From contig CM072878.1 of the NCBI GenBank assembly GCA_036937835.1, positions 9,362,501 to 9,426,500 on the forward strand: DNA of 64,000 nucleotides, read 5' to 3'. Both the position numbers and the translations under genes were made by a program. The notes beneath the pieces were generated by a model. The model saw only the letters and a program-made list of their open reading frames with translations, was not told the origin of the DNA and made no database searches. This DNA comes from Pampus argenteus. Its lineage: Eukaryota; Chordata; Actinopteri; Scombriformes; Stromateidae. This document shows positions 34,901 to 45,800 of this stretch, piece after piece. Position 1 is the first letter of the stretch; each line of letters begins with the position of its first letter.

Positions 34901-37862
34901 ATAAAATATAACATGCACACACACACACACCTCTGCAAGTTTGTTATAGAAGTCTACATTTCCAGCACACAGGTAGCGTCCCAGGAGTGTGGCATGAGTG
35001 GTGAAGATGGTTGCGACTGGCAGCTGTCTCTGTCTACACAACATTAGGCCCAGGCCGGCCAACCACTCGTGGAAATGGGCCACGATGTGTGGCGGCTCCT
35101 CGCACTGAGCTGCGTACTGTGATGTGGGAGAACACAGGGTCAATGTAGACTACACACTCGAACACAGATGGTTTTTCCCCAAAACACTTTCTAGTGTTTT
35201 GTTATTTTAAGGCTTCGGGTTATACAGGGATAGTCTTTAAAAGGTCTTTTTAGACAAAACACTCTGTATTCTAAACGAACAGCTAAAATGTTCATTTCAT
35301 TTTTATATGCAGTTCATTATACATGTTTATATTAGTTCTTGTCTTCTTAGTGTGCGCTGCTGACCTCTCCTAGAAGCCAGGCCGTCAGGAAGCCGAACAG
35401 CACAGCATCGTTGGCCTCGCGGTCAAACCAAGGAACACCAATGGCACAGAGCTCCCACAGCTCGCTCTTCCAGCTGTCCAGAGACCAGGCGGTGTACGCA
35501 ACATCAATCAGAATAACGTAGGGACTGCCCTCAATAAGCCAGCGGCCGAAGTAGACCTGCAGGGAGGTGGAAAGGATGGTGAAAATAAGCAAAGTGAGTT
35601 TTATTCTATCATGTGGTTATAATGTTTGATGTGTTAACTTGCGAGAAAAATAGTATTAATCACTCAAATCTTAGGACTCATAATTGTTTAACACTTAGAG
35701 TTGCAGCAACTCCTGTTTTTTTATTACTTTGATGCAATCAAGGGTAAGCATGACATACTTTAACAAACAGCTTGATGCCTGCTGTCTCTTGGATTGTAAG
35801 AATGGCCGTGTGATTCAAGGTAAACTAGACAGACCTCTTTTAAAAAGCTACACTATCCCTTTAAAATAGTACCACTACCACTCTTAGCCTTGACCCATAA
35901 TTCCATAGCACTCCACTCCAGAATGACACAGCACAAAGCATTACAAGTCTCTCTATCTCTCTCTGTCTCTCACACACACAAACACACACACACACACATA
36001 TATCTATTTCTGGAGTGTAAGTGCGTGCATGTGTGTGACAGGGAGACAGAGAGACATTGATACAACCTCTAACCTTTGTGGGGAAATGTCACAGGGTTTA
36101 GACATGAAGGCTGAGCAGAGAGTGAGTGTGTCAGATATGAAAGAGGGGCTGAGGATGATCTCTAACACAGAGGCTTGGTACACATTTACCACACAAATCT
36201 TATTAATCGCTCCAACTATGTGCAATAAGAAAGACTGCACAGTTTTAACTCAGTGTGCATGTGTGTGTGTGTGCGTGTGTTTACTGTGTATGTGTGGCAG
36301 TACTACCTTACACCCACTGGAGTTCATCTTGTCAATGGTTCTCTTCAGCACGGGGTTGGTGGGCTCGATCAACTCCACCTGAGTGCGCACATTGCTCTCC
36401 ACATAGGGACCCACCAGGAAATAGTTCTCTCCCCATTCCTCTGAGGTCAGACGGGCTTTGGTCTGGATGACGGTGTAGATGCCTCCAACTACAAGAAGCA
36501 GCAAACATGCCACATGTACGCACACAGTGTTGAGACAGATATAATGTGATTCGACCAGTTGCACTGTATATGAGGCAATATGGTGATACGTTCTGTAACT
36601 TCTCTCTTAAAATCTACATTAGATACTGAAAAGAATACGCATGTGTACAGTAAAACAAATGTTTAATGTACAGTTTTTTTTTTTTTGCATGTTTGTCACA
36701 CTAAAATGTTTCAAAAAAGACAAAGATAACAATAATACAAAATGCAATTTTTAAAAGGAAGGTTTTTATTATGGCCCTGTGTGAAAATGTGTTTGCCCCC
36801 ATATTAAAACATAACTTAACTGTGGTTTATTACACTTGAGTTGAATTTCTCTAGCCACACCCAGGCCTGATTCCTGCCACAACTGTTCTCAATCAAGAAA
36901 TCACTTTAATAGGACCATAAGATCCTCAAAAGCAAAGACATCATAGCAAGATCCAAAGAAAGAAAGTAATTGAGATCTATCAGTCTGGATGGATTTCTAA
37001 AGCTTTGGGACTCCAGTGAACCACAGTGAGAGACATTATCCATAAATAGATATAAACACAGAACAGTGGTGAACCTTCCCATGAGTGGCTGGATGACCAA
37101 AATTACTCTAAAAGCGCAGCAATGACTCATCCAAGAGGTCACAAAAGACCCCCACAACAACATCCAAAGAGGTCAATGTTCATGACTCCACCATCAGAAA
37201 GAGACTGAGGAAAAATGGTCAAGACGAAAACCACTGCTGAGCAAAAACAACATTAAGGCTTGTCTCATATTTGCCAGAAAACATCTTGATGATCCCCAAG
37301 ACTTTTGGGGAAAAAAAGGCAAAAGTTTTTACTTTTTGGAAGGTGTGTATCCCATTACATCTGGTGTAAAAGTAACACAGAGAAACACATCATACCAACA
37401 GTAAAATATGGTGGTGGTGTGATGGTCCGGGGCTCTTTGCTGCTTCAGGACGTGGACAAAGACTTGCTGTCCACCAGTTATTAGGTTTAGGAGTCATCAC
37501 TATGCAGGGCCATGTAGGTTTGGATTTTGTCATCCCTTAATAATAAAAACCTTCATTTAAAAACTGCTTTTTAAGTGTGTTATTGTTTGACTAATATTCA
37601 AATTAGTTTGATCTAAAATATTTAAGTGTGATGAAATTATAATAATAATAATACTAATAAATAAATCAGGAAGCGGGAACAGGAAACACTTTCACACCAC
37701 TGTACGTTTACTACATAGTTTTACAAACACATGCACACACTTGCCTTTGTTGGCGACCTCCCACGCAATTTCAAAAAGAACAGCGTCCTCCAAATCAAAC
37801 TCCTCGTCCCACTCCTCCAGTCCTGACAGGGACGTGACGGACAGGCTGCGAGCCAGCGGCAT
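31928..37862 (-). CDS. gys1: Glycogen synthase 1 (muscle type)
   Basis: Fifteen coding exons, in gene order: 37745-37862, 36307-36488, 35365-35556, 34931-35116, 34640-34784, 34326-34443, 33859-33979, 33651-33757, 33471-33530, 33116-33308, 32876-33002, 32698-32793, 32449-32612, 32277-32357, 31928-32173; 2,136 nt, 711 residues (human 737). It is the GT3 enzyme extending glycogen from UDP-glucose in the cytosol. Visible are the nucleotide-sugar motif VANKVGGIYTV, AHFHEWLAGLG, FIAGRYEFSNKGAD and the catalytic EPWGYTPAE region. Phosphoregulatory sites are kept: the N-terminal RSLSVTS (Ser8, Ser11) and the C-terminal PRPASVPPSPSLSRHSSP GSK3/CK2 cluster. The tail after the cluster is shorter than in mammals. 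Intron 1 starts with GC instead of GT. ATG is preceded by an acceptor, so a non-coding exon lies upstream. Confidence 0.97.
34593..34618. repeat. (ATC)n in gys1 intron 5
   Basis: About eight ATC units, read directly. Confidence 0.9.
36669..37704 (+). mobile_element. Tc1/mariner relic in gys1 intron 1
   Basis: The interval begins TACAG and ends CTGTA, with TA at both edges as expected for Tc1 insertion. Inner inverted repeats are visible: GAAGGTTTTTATTAT near 36761 and its complement near 37540. The plus strand between them follows a Tc1-like transposase gene (GAACAGTGGTGAACCTTCCC near 37060; AGTAAAATATGGTGGTGG near 37401). Frameshifts and stops are plentiful, and the sequence jumps from the TTCAGGACGTGG region directly to the gene's end (CAGTTATTAGG), so the C-terminal third of the transposase is deleted. 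The element is inactive. It lies antisense to gys1. Confidence 0.85.
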
Positions 37863-37907
37863 GCTGGGAAAACGCAAAAAAGATGCACTGAGCCAGAGGC
37901 ACAATTT

Positions 37908-37945
37908 TATATATATATATTTTATATATATATATATATATATTC
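37908..37945. repeat. (TA)n near gys1 exon 2 (first coding exon)
   Basis: Interrupted TA run just upstream, in transcript sense, of the first coding exon of gys1. Confidence 0.9.
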
Positions 37946-38599
37946 TATATATGCAATACATACTGTAATCAACAGTTTCAATTAGTGTCACTTATTTCAT
38001 TCATTTACTGCTACACTCCTCGTCCCAAAACTGCATGTAAACACCTGTTTTGCTTTATTGATACAAAAACAATAATCACACTTATCAGGACTTTAAACCA
38101 CTTGCCTTGGATGACAGAAACTTCAATTCTTATTCTACTTTATCCACATAAATATTTCTGGATAACAGTATCAAGCAACTCTTAAGTCTAACTGACACAA
38201 TTTTTAAAACAGTGCAAACTTCTCCTGGCCACTGGCACTTCCTCAGGCACCTACAAGTGTGTGTCATCATTAAACCACAGGCCTCATTTCACAACTTCTA
38301 TTACATTATACTGCTGTGATATAAACGCAAGATATTTCTTAATTCTTTACCGATCCTATCTTGCTGTGGTGGAGCTGGACAATCAATATGGAGGTACGGT
38401 AAGAAACCCCAAAGGACTTAAAGTAAACCTTCCCTCGGATTTACAATTTATCCAAATACTACGGATAAAAGATCCTTTCACTTGTTTTCATCTGTAAATA
38501 GTTAAATTAATAAGCAGAACATTCGGCTGCTCTCACAGGAAACACGGTTAAACACACAACATGGTGGTACATTGAGTAACACGGATCCAACATACATAC

Positions 38600-38650
<51 letters not shown>
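38600..38650. repeat. Compound (TA)n(TG)n microsatellite
   Basis: About eight TA units run into about 18 TG units, read directly. Confidence 0.95.
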
Positions 38651-38653
<3 letters not shown>

Positions 38654-39712
38654 AGTATTTGCTTTGTGTACAATCTGAGGTGATCAAAATATGCAGCTCC
38701 ATAACACGCACACACACACACCCCGACACATGTACAATCATGCCCTCACATACAACGTGATTCCTGTTTTGCGGCATCTACGGATCGGCTTTATGAGAGT
38801 ATCATTTTAATCATAACTGGGTTAAGATGTGCGAGGGCTGTAACTCTTATATCAATACTGCCTATACTGCAACAGAAAACGTGTAGCCATCTGTCTTTTC
38901 TTCTGTCTTATGAGGCATTTAATGAGAGTAATTGAGGGACGACAATATGACTGGGTGCAAGAGTGAACCTGACTGTGTGTTCATTTCCTGTGTGCAGAGA
39001 TGATACAACTTCCTTAACAAATGAGTGAGTGGTGTGAGAAAGGATGCAAAGGTACAAGGAGGCACAGTGCATCCATTCACACTGCGGCACTCTACAGTTG
39101 GTTTAGTGATTTGGTGGCCTCCAGGCAAACACTGTCCTGCTTTATGTTCACTCATTCTCTAACTGGGAATGTTGGTATTAGCAGTGGTAAAAGAAGTACA
39201 CTAAACTTTCTTTAATACTCTTATTAATATTGTACAGTAAAAATACTGTAAAGGTCCTGCATTCGAAGTTTTAATTTAAAAGTGAAGTGTGAAAGAAAGG
39301 TATTACCAGCACAATGTACTTGTGTTCAAGGCAAAACTTTTAATTCTTATAAAACGTTGGATAGTTTAATCACTAATGTTCTGAATCTATAATGTGACCA
39401 GTAGCATTTATCCGTCAGGTGTCAATCTATGCCTCTGAAGTATACGCTTACATATTTTTAAGTGGTTTTTGGGGGGCTTTTGTGAGTTATAATAGTAAAA
39501 TAATTTCTAAACATCATAATACATCCATAGACGTTTGGGACCTACATTGTATTGTGTTGTATTTTTTCCCCCACTGCTCACCTGTAACTCAACCTGTGTG
39601 TATTCTGCATACAGGTTGAGCATGTTCCTCTCAAAACCCTTTTGTGCCTTGCTGATAGCAGTGGACGAAAGGGACAAACAAGATAATGGCCTGAGTGAGT
39701 GGCTAACATACA

Positions 39713-39729
39713 TATATATATATATATAA

Positions 39730-39760
<31 letters not shown>

Positions 39761-39761
39761 T
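39713..39761. repeat. Compound (TA)n(GA)n microsatellite
   Basis: TA units followed by GA units with single-base interruptions, read directly. Confidence 0.95.
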
Positions 39762-40275
39762 GTTAAATTAAGTCTGTATTATTGTTCATCTAATACTTTC
39801 ATATTTACATATGCCTATTTCTTCGGGAACCTCGTGGGATTACCTGTACTATCCATAAAGTGGTGTTCACTGTATGGATGTTCTGTAATAGACTGGCACT
39901 CACATTAACATGTCAACACAATAATCACCATCATGCCCTCGTCCACTTGGTGAATACTTTCATCGTACCATCCAACAGGCCTGCATGCAGCTTTGGACGC
40001 GCAGTAAGCGCACCTGCGGCAGCGACTGCACCGTCAAAGATTACAGACAACAGGAGCACAAAACCAACAGCAAAGTGTCCGGTTGATCATGCATGTTGTT
40101 GTCCGCATCGTCTGTTTTTCTCATGAGTTATGCAGCGAACGTGACAGCAAGCACATACTGCGAGACAGCTGCGGAAACGCGCAAAAGGACACAGCGTCCT
40201 GATGCGCGACTGCGTTCATTGAGGAAGTACTCAAATATTGTTATTCTGGAAAATGATAAACGGGCATCTACTCAC

Positions 40276-40545
40276 CCTTCGGCTTTGTCCCACCTTCACG
40301 GAGATGAAATACTTATTGGCAGCTGTTGCAATCCATCCCAAAAAAAAAGGGGAAAGAGCAGAGAGTGAGGAGAAGGGGGCGGTGGCTTTAGTTAAATGCC
40401 AGAGACTCACATTGGTTATGTGCGTTTGCTGTTATGTTGAGGGACAGGACATCCACGCCCTGCGATGAAGAAGAGGACGGGGTAGGTGGATGCGGGGACC
40501 CTGCTGTCACATTATTCATGAGCTTCGCTCTCATTGGCACCGGCC
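40276..40545 (-). other. gys1: Probable non-coding first exon and promoter of gys1
   Basis: On the minus strand a strong donor (CCGAAGG then GTGAGTAG) ends at 40276 and no coding frame precedes it, while the first coding exon at 37745-37862 opens with an acceptor one base before the ATG. The region is relatively rich in G, C and CpG. A minus-strand CCAAT box (ATTGG at about 40533-40537) lies just upstream. The start site is not determined. Confidence 0.45.
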
Positions 40546-41047
40546 TCCTCTCTGTCTCCGTTTTGGCACACAACGTGACGGGAACTGGGCGTTTTCCTCA
40601 GCTGAGAGACGCGATTGGTTGAGGAGAGTTTAAAGAGCGCTGCAGTGGTTGGTGAATTATCATTTCATTTCAGCAAAAGAGGGGAGTCATGGGAAACGGG
40701 GGTAACCTTCTCTTGTTTTCCAATGAGGAGGGAGAAGAGCAAGTTATTTATAATACCTTCTAAGTGTTACGGAGAGCATAGTTTGGAGAATATAACGTGA
40801 CCAGTGACATTAAGACACCCAACCCCTCTACATAGCTTTGTGATCTATCTATCACACAGTAACCTTATAGGTATTTTCCACCGCCAGCTATCTGCCTAAC
40901 CGCCCCAACCTCTATAAACCCTCGAACAGCCTGACCACATGAGTCTAATGCTCAGGGTCTATATTGGTAAAGCTGCTGGAAATAAATGAGGTGACACTGA
41001 GATATGGCAACATTCATCTTCAGAGTGTGTTGTTCTGTAGGATGGCA

Positions 41048-41067
41048 TGACCTCTGACCTCTGACCT
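41048..41067. promoter_or_regulatory. Triple AGGTCA direct repeat with one-base spacers
   Basis: Three TGACCT half-sites start at 41048, 41055 and 41062, each separated by one C, giving two overlapping DR1 sites. It lies between gys1 and pold1, about 0.5-0.8 kb upstream of the presumed gys1 start. A (TG)n run follows directly. Confidence 0.55.
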
Positions 41068-41836
41068 CTGTGTGTGTGTGTGTGTGTGTCAGGAGGAGAT
41101 GACAGAAAGTGCAGACATCTCTAAAGGATAAGTAAAAACAGACACACAGTAGTATGTACACTGACTTACATGAAAAGACTGGATGGTTATCACTAACATA
41201 AGGCGTCAGCATACCTGTGTTTTTTGTTTATGATGCTTTGATTTCTAAATGAAGGAATAGTTGAGTTTAAAGTGCAAAACCATGACACCAGATCACATAT
41301 TAGGTTTAAAAAGGTTTAATTAGGTTTAAAAGTTCACATGACAGTTACTTAATTGTTCACTATTGAAGATTAGTGATAGATACAAAGATTAGTGTTTCTC
41401 TGTGGTACTTTTAAAGTTTTACTTGATGATATTTTTAATGAAATATGTGTGTGCAATTAATGTTTTTTTGAGTGAATTATCCTATTTCTAAAGAGATCTT
41501 GATCTTAATAAATCAAGTTTAGCTATCAAACATAAAGTTGAGTGACTCAACTCTGGAAAATGGAGTGAACAACCCATTATTAGGACTTTTAGGTTATGTC
41601 CATCAGTACATATAAACATACTTTCTATATGTATCAGTCCATCATTACCTGAAGTAAACATGATCTTTTGTAATGTTATGTAGTCTGTGCAACAGTGTGA
41701 ATCCCTGTTGCCTTCTTCTTCTTCTTTCGTTTGAGCAAATTGTTATTGTTAAATATAGTTAATATAAAAACAAATTACAAGTATTTCTGTCCCTATTGTT
41801 GAGCCGTATTTCCCTCCGTCGCTGCTGCGCTCAGTC

Positions 41837-42021
41837 TGACGTCATTTTACCGCGACACACGGTCTTTTTTTCTCTCCTAGGTAAAGTCAAGGCGCGTTAA
41901 ACTTCCTCCTCACCACACCACGCTCCTACCACGGAGTCAACGCCTGTCGCTGACGTCATTGTCCAATCCTTGTATAACGGAACTCGTAACAAAACGGAAA
42001 CAGAAATTGTTTTTTCCGCGC
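41837..42021 (+). promoter_or_regulatory. pold1 promoter: two palindromic CREs, CCAAT box and E2F-type site
   Basis: TGACGTCA occurs at 41837-41844 and 41951-41958. CCAAT is at 41963-41967, and TTTCCGCGC, an E2F-type site, at 42013-42021. There is no clear TATA box. E2F control suits a replication polymerase. The elements sit just upstream of the non-coding first exon, whose donor is at 42109. Confidence 0.6.
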
Positions 42022-42039
42022 TTTCGCCGGTGAAAGTTC

Positions 42040-42109
42040 ACAAATTAAAGAAGAGTGGCGGGAGCTCTTGTCACTCGAGGGAGCTGCTGTAAAGACGCAA
42101 CATTGATAG
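42040..42109 (+). other. pold1: Non-coding first exon of pold1
   Basis: The leader ends CATTGATAG before a GTATTT donor. Coding exon 2 begins two bases before the ATG. The left boundary is approximate. The intron (42110-42890) contains nothing else recognisable. Confidence 0.5.
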
Positions 42110-42892
42110 GTATTTCTAACTAGTGGAAACGCACCAGCCGTCCACAGTTGACAGGTTTTATACCTTCATTTAGGTACATATTGCGCGACACTTGTTGCGT
42201 TGTTTACAGCTCGCTGTTGCCAGGGTTGCTAGCTCGCTGCTAGCGGCACTAATCAACAACAGCCATCAGTGCATTATCTAAAATATCATTGAGAAAACAA
42301 CAAAACTGCGGGATTGTGATGCTAAAAGTGTGTAGAAACAAGTTAGAGGAAAGGCTGCAACAGCAGTAATGCTAAATAAACAAGCTAATGGGCTGCAGGG
42401 TGCGTAGTGTGGAAAGTTGTTATCTTGTTATCGCATTGTGTTTCTCACCCACTGGACACAACAAACACCTCCTGCTACTATAATCAATGTTCAATTATTA
42501 GTAATACCGACACTGTGCGTTATTCATATAATATTTCACAGAAGGTGTACACATGCCTACACGAGACTGTAGCTGCTACAAATGCAGACACAGTGCAGTG
42601 AATATTGGCATAAGTAAAGTCAAATACATGTTTCTTATTTATTCTGTCTAACCGTCCATATGTGCAATGATATCTTAGTTTAGAGCTAAAATGTTTGTGG
42701 TAATACGCTCTTAAAGTAGTAGGCAGTTTTGTCTAAATCTGAATATAATATAGTAACTACTGTCATTAAGAGTTATTTGCTATGCTATTGTAAGTGTCTG
42801 TTTTACTGAATTAAGCTATTTCTTTCTTTGTAATGATCTTTTTTTAAAGTGCCTTTTTCCCCACTAAGTTTTCTTTTAATTGATTTGTAGGC

Positions 42893-45800
42893 ATGGATTA
42901 TAAAAAACGCAACGGTGGCCCCTTCAGGGGTGGTGCGTCCCAGGCCAAACGGGGTCGGCCGGCCGGTGAATGGGAGGACAGTCCATCACAGTTTGAAGAA
43001 GAATTGTCCATGTTTGATGAAGCAGAGATGGAGGCAGAGGAGATGGAGGGGCAGGCGGGGCATGATGTAATTCCTGTCGGTAAGTTCGGAGAAAAACACA
43101 CATTCAAGGTGAAATGTTTTCACTGACTGTACAGTTGTGACTTATGAATTTGTGTAGTATCACAGGCTGGTTTTGTCATTCTTTTATATTTAAATTTGAT
43201 GTTGTTGTATATGTCATGGCCAAAAGTTTTACAACAGTCAACATGTCACACACTGTTATCATTTTTAGGTGAAGACAACTGCACACACTATTCTGCTAAA
43301 TCTATCTACTTGTAGAATAACAGTCATGTTTGTTTTACAGCCTGATATTTCTTATTTTTTAGGTAAGTCATTTGTACGGTTGCTGGCTCATATCTGTTTG
43401 AATGGCGAAATTGGTAATCCTATCATGGCTTGAGTAAATAATGCATGCTTTGCATCGTGATTTATGTAAACACCCGCGACTGTGGGACTAATTAACCTTC
43501 ATCCCCGGAAATTACTCTTACAGTGTTGGTTCAACTTCTGACAAACCGTTTGTACCTGCAACCATTGTGATGATAAATAATGTACTTTGGTTTAACTTGT
43601 GTCTTACCTCTTTGTTCTGTCAGGCGACCTCTTTTCGGCAGACCTTAACCCTCGCTGGCGGCGGCCTCATGCCCCCTCATTGGAACCATCTTCTGATACT
43701 TTGGTGTTTCAGCAGATTGATCTCGACTATTATTTAGGTAACTGCAGTTTTATTTACCATTAAGCCACTTATCTGGCACTTAAGTGGCCTAATCTCACAC
43801 CTACCTCATAGGTATCTTGGCTTCTCTGGCTGAAATAAGACTTGTCCACCTGCTCAAATATTTTCCGTTTGTGTTTTGCAGGGGCAGCTGTGGCTGGCAT
43901 GCCTGGCCAGTTACAGGGAAAAGTCCCGATCATTCGGATGTTTGGGGTGACAGACAGTGGCAACAGTGTGTGCTGTCATGTCCACGGATTTGCACCTTAT
44001 TTTTATGTCCCTGCACCAAGTGGTGAGTACTTCTCATTAATTGATCAACACATGAAGGAATGCAAGAGTACACATTCAGCTTTTAGTCAGCTACCATTTA
44101 ATTATCTTCTCAGTTGAACACATTTATGTCTTCTGAGTGCTACCTTTCTGAATGATGTCTCTTTTTTTTGGCCAGTAAAAATCCAACTGTTTTTTTGAAA
44201 TTTTGAAAATGTTTCCTCTTTCTGTGAAAAGGCTTCAAATCTGATTATTTGGGTGAATTTAAAAGAGAGTTGAACTCTGCTGTGCTGAAGGACATGCGCT
44301 CCAATAAGGACAACATCTCTGTCACTGTGTTGGCTGTGGAAATCACCCGCAAAGAGAGTGAGTACAGTTCAGTGAATGTAAGTGTGTGAATGCTGTTCTC
44401 TTTGGTTCAGTAACTGAATCTAATTAGGTTGAGCCTAGGTAGAAAGCATTTGAAGTCAAAACTTTTCCTTTTTCTCGCAGATATGTATGGTTACCATGGG
44501 AGACAGGTTCTGGATTTCTTGCGGATAACAATGGCGATGCCTCGTCTCATAGCCCCCGCAAAGAGACTGCTGGAGCAGGGCTTCAAGTTTGGACCTTTCC
44601 CAATCCAGTGTTACCAATCCTATGAGGCCAACATAGATTTTGAAATCAGGTGTGTGTGTGTGATTCTATAACTTCAAATTGGAAGTAATAGAAATTATAT
44701 TAAATCAAAATATATTTTGAACATTTTTGTATTGAAATTACAATGTTTCCTAGGCCTGTGTAAGCAGGCAAATAATTGTAGACTTAACACACTGATACTT
44801 TATGTGTGGCTTAATTCCTCTTGTGGTGTATGTGCCACAAAGTTTTACCAAGATGTATCTATTTATTGGTTTTAGCTCTGATTGTGTTGTGTTGGATCAA
44901 ACAGGGTTTTCAGTAATTCTTGCAAAACAGCAGATGACTAATACGATACTTAAGTTGTATTTTTCAGCCTCATCAGCCTCTGTGTGTTGTCAGGTTCATG
45001 GTGGACAGTGATGTGGTGGGATGCTGCTGGATTGAACTTCCTAAAGGCAAATACAGAGTACGTGAAGAGAAGAGCATGGGAGAGACGGATTCTCAGTACC
45101 CGGGCAAGGTAGGTATAGTTTAGATACATTATGTTGTCAGGCTATCAGTAGTGTGGTTCTTGAACTTTCTCTTCCTGTGTTTGTACTTCAGGCGTCCTTG
45201 TGTCAGTATGAAGTTGATATAGGATGGACAGATTTGATAAGTCACCCAGCAGAGGGAGACTGGCAGAGGATCGCACCTCTCAGAGTCCTTAGCTTTGATA
45301 TTGAGTGTGCAGGAAGGAAAGGTATGTCTTTTTCTTTCTCTCTGTCATTTATGTTCAAGCAATCAAACAAACTATAACTACTTAATAGATTTCTAAACAC
45401 ATAAACAAGGCCTGATCATGCTTGATGACAAACGAATGCAAAGTTTTTCTCGGGTGTCTTTCCAGGAATCTTCCCAGAAGCAGACAAAGACCCTGTGATT
45501 CAGATTGCGTCTATGGTGCAGCGACAGGGTGAGACCGAGCCCTTCATCCGCACAGTGTTCACTCTCCAGTCCTGCGCCAGCATAGTGGGCTCTCAGATTT
45601 TGTGCTTCACACAAGAGAACCAGCTACTGCAGGTACACAAGTTGGCTTCAGGAAGGCACTGAAAAACATACATGATTTTCCAATGTTTTATTGTTCATCT
45701 GTTACATCTTTGTTTGTGTTTGTTTACGTCTCTGTGACCAGAGCTGGGCAGAGTTTTTGAGGACAGTGGACCCAGACATCATTACTGGATACAACATTCA

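Larger units (their letters stand above)
37875..40275. other. 5' intron of gys1 (leader intron)
   Basis: No coding exon is seen between the first coding exon and the probable non-coding first exon. It holds a TA/TG compound microsatellite at 38600-38650 and a TA/GA compound microsatellite at 39713-39761. Confidence 0.5.
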
